This document shows, one piece after another, positions 24,719 to 31,803 of a DNA stretch of 39,026 nucleotides. Every line of letters starts with the position of its first letter. Positions within the stretch are counted from its first letter, which is position 1. The stretch spans positions 1 through 39,026 of the forward strand of contig JAFRQC010000001.1 in the NCBI GenBank assembly GCA_017428805.1. The letters are read 5' to 3'. Position numbers and translations under genes: made by a program. The notes beneath the pieces are model-generated. The model made no database searches and was not told where the DNA came from. It saw nothing but the letters and a program-made list of their open reading frames with translations. This stretch comes from Prevotella sp. (GTDB taxonomy: Bacteria > Bacteroidota > Bacteroidia > Bacteroidales > Bacteroidaceae).

Positions 24719-26311
24719 ATGCTACAAAATCTCTTTCTAAACATTGATGCCGGGACCATCGACTGGTCGAGGGCGCAGTTCGCTCTCACAGCAATCTACC
24801 ACTGGCTCTTCGTGCCCCTGACCCTCGGACTGGCGGTCATCATGGGTATCGTAGAGACCTATTACTATCGTACGAAGGATGAGTTCTGGAAGACAGCTGC
24901 CCAGTTCTGGCAGAAGCTGTTCGGTGTGAACTTCGCCATGGGCGTCGCCACAGGTATCATCCTCGAGTTTGAGTTCGGCACCAACTGGTCGAACTATTCC
25001 TGGTTCGTGGGTGATATCTTCGGTGCGCCTTTGGCTGTCGAGGGTATCGTCGCCTTCTTCATGGAGTCCACCTTCGTGGCTGTGATGTATTTCGGCTGGA
25101 AGAAGGTGTCGCCGGGCTTCCACCTCGCCTCCACCTGGCTCACCGGCTTGGGAGCGACCATCTCCGCCTGGTGGATTCTTGTGGCCAACGCCTGGATGCA
25201 GTATCCCGTGGGCTGTGAGTTCAATCCCGACACAATGCGCAACGAGATGGTATCGTTTGCCGACGTCGCCCTCTCCCCCTTCGCCGTAGGAAAGTTCTGC
25301 CACACCGTCACCTCCGCCTGGATCATCGGCGCCGTGTTCTGTGTGGGTGTCTGCTGCTGGTATCTGATGAAAAAGCGCCACACGAAACTCGCCATCGAGA
25401 GCATGAAGATCGGTGCCTGGGTGGGACTCATCGGCGCCCTGCTTGCTGGTATGACCGGCCATAAGTCTGCACAGGATGTGGCCGCTGTGCAGCCCATGAA
25501 ACTTGCTGCGATGGAGGCGCTCTACAACGGTGGCACGGATGTAGGCCTCACGGCTGTCGCCTGGGTGAATCCCTTCGCACAGCCCGACTATGCCAGCGAG
25601 GAGTCTGCCCCGCTGAAGATCGAGATACCCTACGCCCTCTCATTCATGGCGACCAACGACATCCACGGTTTCGTGCCTGGCATCAACGACATCCTCAACG
25701 GTTACACCACACCCGACGGTAAGGTGGAGCCTTCCATCGACGAGAAGATCGAACGCGGTAAGAAAGCCATCGCTGCCCTCGCAGCCTACCGTCAGGCGAA
25801 GTTCAACTCCAGCGACGACGGTTCGACAGCCGCTTATCAGCTGGGCATACTCAAAGAGAATATGTCCTACTTCGGCTACGGCTATATCAAGGACAAGAAC
25901 GACATTGTGCCCTTCATCCCCGTGAACTTCTGGTCGTTCCGCATTATGGTGGGACTGGGCTGTCTGTTCATCCTCTTCTTCGCCATCGTCCTCGCAGGAG
26001 TGTACAAATTCCCCAAGGCACTATGGAAGAAACGCTCTATCGAGAATCTTCCCGCCTGGCACTATTGGGTGGCCATCGCCCTCATCCCGTTGGGCTATAT
26101 CGCCTCTGAGAGCGGCTGGCTCGTGGCAGAGTTCGGTCGTCAGCCCTGGACCATTCAGGACATGCTGCCCACATGGGCTGCGGTCTCCGACCTCAATGCC
26201 GGCAGCGTTGCCCTGACCTTCTTCCTCTTCCTCGTCCTCTTCACCCTGATGCTCGCCGTCGAGATCAACATCCTCCTCAAACAGATCAAGAAAGGCCCGG
26301 ACAAGGAATAA
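24719..26311 (+). CDS. cydA: Cytochrome bd ubiquinol oxidase subunit I
   Basis: CydA, heme-bearing subunit of cytochrome bd, which reduces O2 with quinol electrons; in anaerobic Bacteroidales it supports nanaerobic growth and O2 scavenging. The 530-residue protein shows the high-spin heme region ALTAIYHWLFVPLTLGL (His near 28), the GVATGIILEFEFGTNWSNY segment, FCHTVTSAWIIGA (heme b558 His), and NFWSFRIMVGLG with the Met ligand. The Q-loop between helices VI and VII (about 280-400) is present. Nine membrane segments expected. It lies between two F1 repeats. Confidence 0.97.
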   Translation: MLQNLFLNIDAGTIDWSRAQFALTAIYHWLFVPLTLGLAVIMGIVETYYYRTKDEFWKTAAQFWQKLFGVNFAMGVATGIILEFEFGTNWSNYSWFVGDIFGAPLAVEGIVAFFMESTFVAVMYFGWKKVSPGFHLASTWLTGLGATISAWWILVANAWMQYPVGCEFNPDTMRNEMVSFADVALSPFAVGKFCHTVTSAWIIGAVFCVGVCCWYLMKKRHTKLAIESMKIGAWVGLIGALLAGMTGHKSAQDVAAVQPMKLAAMEALYNGGTDVGLTAVAWVNPFAQPDYASEESAPLKIEIPYALSFMATNDIHGFVPGINDILNGYTTPDGKVEPSIDEKIERGKKAIAALAAYRQAKFNSSDDGSTAAYQLGILKENMSYFGYGYIKDKNDIVPFIPVNFWSFRIMVGLGCLFILFFAIVLAGVYKFPKALWKKRSIENLPAWHYWVAIALIPLGYIASESGWLVAEFGRQPWTIQDMLPTWAAVSDLNAGSVALTFFLFLVLFTLMLAVEINILLKQIKKGPDKE

Positions 26312-26318
26312 TTTAACG

Positions 26319-26391
26319 ACCACGAATTACACGAATTTAACTAATTTATCAGCGCGCAGCAAAAATTAGTGTAATTCGTGAAATTAGTGGT
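26319..26391 (+). repeat. F1 palindromic repeat, copy 5, cydA-cydB gap
   Basis: A 73-bp copy with centre CGCGCAGCA, starting 7 bp after the cydA stop codon and ending 26 bp before the cydB start. Confidence 0.92.
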
Positions 26392-26417
26392 AGATAAAAA
26401 TATAAAATGTATTGATT

Positions 26418-27563
26418 ATGTCGTACGAATTCTTACAGCACTATTGGTGTTTCATTGTATCGCTTTTAGGTGCATTATTAGTATTTCTGTTGTTTGTACA
26501 GGGAGCCAATTCCGTAGCCCGTTCACTGGGCCAGACGGAAGAAGGCCGACGTCTCGTCTATAACTCCACAGGCCGTAAGTGGGAATTTACGTTCACCACG
26601 CTCGTCACGTTCGGAGGAGCCTTCTTCGCCTCGTTTCCCCTCTTCTACTCCACCAGTTTCGGCGGTGCCTACTGGCTCTGGATGATCATCCTCTTCACGT
26701 TCGTGTTGCAGGCCGTCAGCTATGAGTTCCAGAACAAGATCGGCAATATCCTCGGCCCGAAGACATTCCAGTTCTTCCTCACCCTCAACGGCATCGTGGG
26801 TCCGCTATTGCTCGGTGGTGCTGTGGCCACGTTCTTCGAAGGCTCGAACTTCATCGTCGAGAAGAACAACCTCATCGATGTCGATGCCATCACACCGATT
26901 ATCTCCCGCTGGGCGAATGCCTCCCACGGCCTCGACGCCCTGCTCAATCCCTGGGTGCTCGTGCTCGGCTTTGCCGTGGTATTCCTCGCTCGGGTGCTGG
27001 GCATCCTCTACGTTATGAATAATGTGAACGATGAGGATATCCGCAGTCGTGGCCGCAGCCGTCTTATCGGCGCCGCCGTACCCTTCGTCATTCTCTTCGT
27101 GGCCTATCTCGTCCATGTGCTACTGAAGGAAGGCTATGCTGTCAACGAGTTCGGTTTCATCTATATGGAACCCTATAAGTATCTGACGAATTTCCTTGAC
27201 ATGTGGTATCTGACGGTCATCCTGCTGATAGGTGTCGTGCTCGTGCTCTTCGGCATCGGCAAGACCATCCTGTCGAAGGACTACGTTGGTGGTATCTGGC
27301 CTGCAGGCATCGGTACAGTGCTGACAGTATTGGCTCTGTTGCTCAGCTGTGCCTGGAACAACACCGCCTACTATCCCTCTACCGCCGATCTACAGTCGTC
27401 GCTGACGCTTTCGAACTCTTGCAGCAGTGAGTTCACATTGACCACGATGTTCTATGTCTCGCTGCTCGTACCCTTCGTGCTGGCATACATCATCTACGCC
27501 TGGCGCGCCATCGACAGCAAGAAACTGACGAAAGACGAAATCAAAACCGATCACGCCTACTAA
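26418..27563 (+). CDS. cydB: Cytochrome bd ubiquinol oxidase subunit II
   Basis: CydB, 381 residues, the non-heme structural partner of CydA. Eight to nine hydrophobic segments, starting SYEFLQHYWCFIVSLLGALLVFLLFVQG, with conserved GRKWEFTFTTLVTFGGAFFASFPLFYSTSFGGAYWLW and a long C-terminal half ending in TMFYVSLLVPFVLAYIIYAW. ATG at 26418 is chosen; a TTG two codons earlier is not needed. Two strong hairpins follow the stop codon. Confidence 0.96.
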   Translation: MSYEFLQHYWCFIVSLLGALLVFLLFVQGANSVARSLGQTEEGRRLVYNSTGRKWEFTFTTLVTFGGAFFASFPLFYSTSFGGAYWLWMIILFTFVLQAVSYEFQNKIGNILGPKTFQFFLTLNGIVGPLLLGGAVATFFEGSNFIVEKNNLIDVDAITPIISRWANASHGLDALLNPWVLVLGFAVVFLARVLGILYVMNNVNDEDIRSRGRSRLIGAAVPFVILFVAYLVHVLLKEGYAVNEFGFIYMEPYKYLTNFLDMWYLTVILLIGVVLVLFGIGKTILSKDYVGGIWPAGIGTVLTVLALLLSCAWNNTAYYPSTADLQSSLTLSNSCSSEFTLTTMFYVSLLVPFVLAYIIYAWRAIDSKKLTKDEIKTDHAY

Positions 27564-27566
27564 TAT

Positions 27567-27629
27567 TTATTCCCCCGCCGCGGCGGGGGAATAACGTAAA
27601 ATCAAATCCCTCGCCAGTTGGCGAGGGAT
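27567..27629 (+). terminator. Two consecutive hairpins between cydB and the P-type ATPase gene
   Basis: First a perfect 28-bp palindrome (27567-27594), with arms of the form TTATTCCCCCGCCG and no loop. Then a 10-bp stem (ATCCCTCGCC, loop AGTT, GGCGAGGGAT; 27606-27629) followed by AAATCTTTTT. The second is a good intrinsic terminator for cydB. The first resembles a repetitive palindrome more than a terminator. Confidence 0.75.
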
Positions 27630-27637
27630 AAATCTTT

Positions 27638-29869
27638 TTAAGCTCTCAAGGCTCGCATAGCGTTGAGGACGGCGAGGACAGTGACACCCACGTCGGCAAA
27701 GACGGCGAGCCACATCGTGGCGATGCCGACGGCGGCGAGGATGAGGACAGCCACCTTCACACCAATGGCAAAGACCACGTTCTGACGGGCGATGGCCAGG
27801 GTACGGCGGGCGATGCGGATGGCGAGGGCAATCTTAGAAGGTTTGTCGTCCATCAGCACCACGTCCGCAGCTTCGATGGCGGCATCGCTTCCCAAGCCTC
27901 CCATCGCAATGCCCACATCGGCCCGGGCGAGGACGGGGGCATCGTTGATGCCGTCGCCGACGAAAGCAACGACTCGAGGAGTGTGGAGTGTGGAGTGAGG
28001 AGTGATATTACCTCGGAGGGTGTTTTCCCCTCCTGAGTAGGAGGGGCAAGGGGTGGTCTGATCTGTCGCAGGAGTATCCTCACTCATCACTCCACACTCC
28101 TCACTCCTCAAAAGACCATCTATGAAGGCTACTTTGTCCGCCGGCAGGAGTTCGGCGTGGTATTCGGAGAGGCCGAGGGTCGTGGCGACGTGGTCTGCCA
28201 CCTCTTTACGGTCGCCTGTAAGCATGACGGTCTTGGCGACACCCAGGGACTTCAGGGCGGCGATGGCCTCAGCACTGTCGGACTTGATCTGGTCGTTGAT
28301 GACGATATGACCCGCATACTCCCCATCGATGGCTACATGGATGATGGTACCCACATGATGGCAGTCGTGCCACTTGGCGCCGATGGAATCCATCATCTTC
28401 GTGTTTCCTACGCAGACAATCTTATCCCCTACCCTTGCACGGATGCCGTGACCAGCGATCTCCTCGACATCAGAGACCGTACAACCGTCCGTCGCCTCAT
28501 CCGGAAAGGCATCACGCAGGGCTGCACCGATGGGATGGGTGGAGAAGTGCTCGACATGCGCTGCAAGGTGAAGGAGTTCTTTTTCTTCAGAAGTATTCTC
28601 ATTCCTCATTCCTCCTTCCTCATTCCTCGAACAATCACCGGAAGGATCATGAACAGCCTCAACAGCAAATTGTCCATGTGTCAGCGTGCCGGTCTTATCG
28701 AATACCACGGTATCGACCTTCGCCAAGACATCCATGTAGTTCGCACCCTTGACGAGGATACCCTTCTGCGAGGCACCACCGATGCCACCAAAGAACGTGA
28801 GGGGCACACTGATGACAAGGGCACAGGGGCAACTCACCACCAGGAACATCAGAGCTCTGTATAACCACGTGGCAAAGTTTCCACCAAAGAGCGTAGGGAT
28901 GACGGCGAGGGCCAAGGCGGCGAAGACCACGATGGGGGTGTAGACGCGGGCGAAACGGGTGATGAAGGTCTCACTCTGAGATTTGCGCTCACCGGCATGC
29001 TCCACAAGGGAGATGATCTTAGAGACGGTGCTTTCACCAAAGGCCTTTGTAGTACGGACACGAAGGACACCCGAGAGGTTCACACAACCGGAGATGACTT
29101 CATCACCGACATTCACGTCGCGGGGCAGCGACTCACCCGTCAGGGCAATAGTATTCAGGGCACTCGTACCCTCGATGACCACACCGTCCAAAGGCACCTT
29201 CTCACCTGGCCTGACTACAATGACCGAGCCCACAGCGACGTCCTCCGGACTGAGATCTTTTGTTCCTACCACTAATTTCTCTAATTTTACTAATTTTGGC
29301 TGCGCGTTATCTGAATTCGTGGAATTAGTGTAATTAGTGGTCGTTATTTCGACGTGGGCGATGTCGGGACGGATGTCCATGAGGTGGGCGATGCTGTCAC
29401 GGGACTTGCCCTCGGCGTAGCCCTCAAAGAGTTCGCCGACCTGGAAGAAGAGCATCACGAAGACAGCCTCGGGATACTGCGTCTCGGCTCCTGGGAGGAA
29501 GCCGATAAGCAAAGCGCCGATAGTGGCGACGGACATGAGGAAGTGCTCGTTGAAGGCGTCACCCTTCATGATGCCCTCCCACGCCTCGTGCAATGTCTCA
29601 TGACCTATTAATAAATAAGGTACGAGGTAAACAAGCAGCAGTTGCCAAGTGGAGAGGTTCAGGTTTTTCTCCACCAGCACAGCGACGATGAGTAAGACAA
29701 CGGTGGCGATGATGAGCCAGAGCTGCTTCTTCAGGGAGTGCTCGTGGTGGTGATGCTCGTGAGAGTGTTCATGGCCTTCGTGGTCATGGTGATGGTCATG
29801 AGACTCGTGGTCGTGATGGTGCTCGTGGGAGCAACATTCGTCGTGATGATGTTCATGTAAATGTGCCAT
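27638..29869 (-). CDS. Heavy-metal P-type ATPase (Zn/Cd/Pb-type) with in-frame repeats
   Basis: P1B-type ATPase exporting divalent metals such as Zn or Cd from the cytoplasm. An extremely His-rich N-terminus (about residues 3-44) replaces the usual HMA domain. Motifs: TGES (about 244-247), the metal-site CPC at 347-349 (SCPCALV), phosphorylated Asp391 in DKTGTLT, HP at 445-446 and GDGINDAP at 638-645. At 743 residues it is long. Three in-frame repeat elements explain about 80 extra residues: 177-201 (actuator domain), about 414-425 (nucleotide-binding domain) and about 588-632 (before GDGIND). All catalytic motifs are intact, so it is probably functional. A palindrome overlaps its promoter. 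Cu export is unlikely from the motif context. Confidence 0.93.
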   Translation of the reverse strand: MAHLHEHHHDECCSHEHHHDHESHDHHHDHEGHEHSHEHHHHEHSLKKQLWLIIATVVLLIVAVLVEKNLNLSTWQLLLVYLVPYLLIGHETLHEAWEGIMKGDAFNEHFLMSVATIGALLIGFLPGAETQYPEAVFVMLFFQVGELFEGYAEGKSRDSIAHLMDIRPDIAHVEITTTNYTNSTNSDNAQPKLVKLEKLVVGTKDLSPEDVAVGSVIVVRPGEKVPLDGVVIEGTSALNTIALTGESLPRDVNVGDEVISGCVNLSGVLRVRTTKAFGESTVSKIISLVEHAGERKSQSETFITRFARVYTPIVVFAALALAVIPTLFGGNFATWLYRALMFLVVSCPCALVISVPLTFFGGIGGASQKGILVKGANYMDVLAKVDTVVFDKTGTLTHGQFAVEAVHDPSGDCSRNEEGGMRNENTSEEKELLHLAAHVEHFSTHPIGAALRDAFPDEATDGCTVSDVEEIAGHGIRARVGDKIVCVGNTKMMDSIGAKWHDCHHVGTIIHVAIDGEYAGHIVINDQIKSDSAEAIAALKSLGVAKTVMLTGDRKEVADHVATTLGLSEYHAELLPADKVAFIDGLLRSEECGVMSEDTPATDQTTPCPSYSGGENTLRGNITPHSTLHTPRVVAFVGDGINDAPVLARADVGIAMGGLGSDAAIEAADVVLMDDKPSKIALAIRIARRTLAIARQNVVFAIGVKVAVLILAAVGIATMWLAVFADVGVTVLAVLNAMRALRA
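27976..28109 (-). repeat. Nested palindrome (F6 arms with F7 core) inside the P-type ATPase gene
   Basis: Outer arms of four GGAGTGT-type heptamers (27978-28005) and their inverted counterparts (28080-28107). Between them lies an F7 element (28024-28062) with its own 8-bp stem CCCCTCCT/AGGAGGGG. The whole 134 bp is translated as about 45 residues without a stop codon. Confidence 0.85.
28598..28629 (-). repeat. Heptamer repeat (CTCATTC x4.5) inside the P-type ATPase gene
   Basis: Units CTCATTC, CTCATTC, CTCCTTC, CTCATTC, CTCG on the plus strand. In the gene they encode a polar run (RNEEGGMRNEN) in the nucleotide-binding domain shortly after DKTGTLT. Confidence 0.8.
29268..29341 (-). repeat. 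F1 palindromic repeat, copy 6, translated inside the P-type ATPase gene
   Basis: A 74-bp copy with centre CGCGCAGCC on the coding strand. It encodes TTNYTNSTNSDNAQPKLV and the following nine residues. Relative to the consensus, both in-frame stop codons (TAA in the left arm, TAA in the right arm) are changed to TCA and AAA-containing codons. Confidence 0.92.
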
Positions 29870-29898
29870 ATCTTTGCTTTATTAATCGTTTTCGATTG

Positions 29899-29933
29899 CA
29901 AAGGTACGGCACATTCCGTGCAACCAGGTTGCA
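29899..29933 (-). promoter_or_regulatory. P-type ATPase promoter with overlapping palindromic operator
   Basis: The complement of 29899-29906 is TACCTTTG. At the -33 position lies a perfect 15-bp palindrome, TGCAACC-A-GGTTGCA (29919-29933), instead of TTTG. A metal-responsive regulator site is the obvious candidate; no regulator gene is adjacent. Confidence 0.6.
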
Positions 29934-29939
29934 AACCGC

Positions 29940-31646
29940 TTATTTCATCAGTTTTTTCTTGCCGTCATGGATATAAATGCCCTTACGGACGTTCTGGGCA
30001 TTGACGCGACGGCCCTGCAGGTCGTAATAATGTCCATTGTTCAATGCTCCATGTTCAATGGCCTCAATACCGCTGGCCTCGGTGACGGTCACAGAGTAGG
30101 CGATGGCACCAGGAGCCAGACGGTAGTCGGTCTCGGCACCAGTGACGGTGATGGTGGCCTCGCCTTCGGCAACGAAGGTCATCTCACCCGTCTCGGGGTC
30201 GATCTTCACCACATCCTCGTTCGACGACTTCCACGTCAGCTTGCCGTCGTAGTCCTGGGAGCGGAGCACGTTGGGGGCAGCCTGCGTCGTGCCGACCTCA
30301 CCGCTGAGCGTCGTCTCGCCGTCGATCTTAATCCACGAGGGGTGCTTCGTCCAGCTCACGACTTGCAGGGCGACGGGCAGGTTGTTGTCCTTCGAGTTCT
30401 CTTCCATCCAGGGGTAGGGCCATTTGGTCTCATACTCGTAGCTGCAGTCCGCACCGACGAGCGACTCCACCTCGGGGCCGTTGTCGAAGAACACGAAGTA
30501 GCGGATGTCGTCGACCGTGATTTCCTTCGGTGTCTGTGCCCCACCCTTCACGTTGAGGTTCAGCACGCGGCTCACGTCGAAACGCTCATGAACACGCAGA
30601 CCCACCTCCGTCGGAGAAATCTTCACGGCCAGGACGGCGGGCATCTGGTCGTCAATCTTCAGGGAGTTCTCATCTGTCCCGTTCTTCTTCACGTCCTGCA
30701 GGTCGAGCCACATCAGTCTGTTGTGCTCTGCCCAGATGCCGTTCATGTTCGGACATTTGTCGATGATGAGCGTTTGGAGTTTGTTGTCGTGGCAGTCCAG
30801 TCCGTAGATGGCGGGCAGGTTGTTCAGCGTCAGCGTGCCGAGCACGTTGTCGTGGGCCTCGATGGAGCCGAGTTGCGCCAAGTCATCGACGAGCATATTG
30901 GTGATGTCGCTCTCATACACAAGAATTTCAAGCATCTCGGGCAGGCTCTTGAACGTGAGCGACTTGATGGTGCTGCTCTTGATGTCAATGTTCGTCAGCA
31001 TCGGGCAGTTCGTCATGTTAAGTGAATTGAGTTGATAGTAATCATGAACACCATCAACGGAAATTACTTCTATCGTCTTGTGGCCGCTAAAATCCAAGTC
31101 GGTGATACCTGTCGTGCCCGTAAACGCGACTGACTGGAGGCTGGAGTACTGCTTCGGGTCGAAGGTCTTGATGAGGGGCGCGTTGTTCAGATTGAGATAC
31201 TTGATGCCGCTGGGCAGTTTCAGCGTAGAGAAGTTGGCGGGATTCTCGCCTGCATTGAAAGTTTCCAGGTTGGTACACTTCGATGCATCGACGGTTGTCA
31301 ATACGCCAGTCTGATCCTGAATATCCAGCCAAAGCAGGTTCGGCAGGGCATAGTCGAACGTCGCAAGGCAGGGCTCATCCGAGTAGTTGCAGATATACAG
31401 TTCGGTAATGGACGTCAGCAGTTCGATGCCTTTCAGGTTGCTGACTCTGTCGAAGTTGTGGTGTCCGCCGTTGGCCTCCATCTCCTCGTCGCTGATGTTG
31501 CCGTCGCCGTCGTTGTCGAAAGCATCTGCCACCTGTTGGCGAAAGTTCTCGTCGGGGAAGTTCGTCGCGTTAATCACCACGTCGGCCTTGGCACCCGTCA
31601 GCGCGAGGACGAAAGCCGCTAATGTAAGTAAAGTTTTCTTCATCAT
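29940..31646 (-). CDS. Exported leucine-rich surface protein with Big2 and C-terminal sorting motif
   Basis: A 568-residue secreted protein. Signal peptide KKTLLTLAAFVLALTGAKA-D. An EF-hand-like loop DNDGDGNISDEE follows near residue 50, then irregular leucine-rich repeats (about 75-330). Near residue 450-530 is a Big2-like bacterial Ig domain (LTWKSSNEDVVKIDPETGEMTFVAEGEATITV). The end YYDLQGRRVNAQNVRKGIYI plus DGKK is the short C-terminal motif of many Prevotella surface proteins, probably a type IX secretion or anchoring signal (inference). The start is set at an ATG pair 36-46 nt after a -7 element (31682-31689). It may be a target of the divergently encoded two-component system. Confidence 0.85.
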   Translation of the reverse strand: MMKKTLLTLAAFVLALTGAKADVVINATNFPDENFRQQVADAFDNDGDGNISDEEMEANGGHHNFDRVSNLKGIELLTSITELYICNYSDEPCLATFDYALPNLLWLDIQDQTGVLTTVDASKCTNLETFNAGENPANFSTLKLPSGIKYLNLNNAPLIKTFDPKQYSSLQSVAFTGTTGITDLDFSGHKTIEVISVDGVHDYYQLNSLNMTNCPMLTNIDIKSSTIKSLTFKSLPEMLEILVYESDITNMLVDDLAQLGSIEAHDNVLGTLTLNNLPAIYGLDCHDNKLQTLIIDKCPNMNGIWAEHNRLMWLDLQDVKKNGTDENSLKIDDQMPAVLAVKISPTEVGLRVHERFDVSRVLNLNVKGGAQTPKEITVDDIRYFVFFDNGPEVESLVGADCSYEYETKWPYPWMEENSKDNNLPVALQVVSWTKHPSWIKIDGETTLSGEVGTTQAAPNVLRSQDYDGKLTWKSSNEDVVKIDPETGEMTFVAEGEATITVTGAETDYRLAPGAIAYSVTVTEASGIEAIEHGALNNGHYYDLQGRRVNAQNVRKGIYIHDGKKKLMK

Positions 31647-31681
31647 CTTTTCGTTGTTTAATATATTAATAATGTATAGTG

Positions 31682-31795
31682 CAAAGATAGTCATTTCCCT
31701 TCACTTCTTTTCCACCCAAAAAGGTGGAATTGCAACAAAGGTCTCGAAATTCCACCCTTTTGGGTGGCGATTGTGGAAAGAATTGTGTAACTTTG
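31682..31795. promoter_or_regulatory. Symmetric divergent regulatory region with two palindromic operators
   Basis: Minus-strand -7 TATCTTTG (complement of 31682-31689) serves the surface-protein gene; plus-strand -7 TAACTTTG (31788-31795) serves the kinase gene. Palindrome 1 is TTCCACC-N6-GGTGGAA (31710-31729). Palindrome 2 is CCACCC-TTTT-GGGTGG (31752-31767) preceded by TT. Each starts about 20 nt from its nearest -7 element, exactly where TTTG should be. Their centres are 40 bp apart, near four helical turns. Confidence 0.7.
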
Positions 31796-31803
31796 CAGTC
31801 AAT

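Noticed and set aside
27638..29869. The P-type ATPase as a pseudogene because of its repeats
   Set aside because: The frame is open throughout, and the TGES, CPC, DKTGT, HP and GDGIND motifs are all intact.
31100..31580. A dockerin domain in the surface protein, suggested by the DNDGDGNISDEE loop
   Set aside because: Only one EF-hand-like loop is seen and it is N-terminal. A dockerin needs two related loops; this fits better as a single calcium loop next to the LRR region.
31387..31803. An N-terminal extension of about 139 residues for the histidine kinase
   Set aside because: It would run antisense through the start of the divergent surface-protein gene and across both promoters. The ATG at 31804 gives a clean signal peptide directly after a -7 element.
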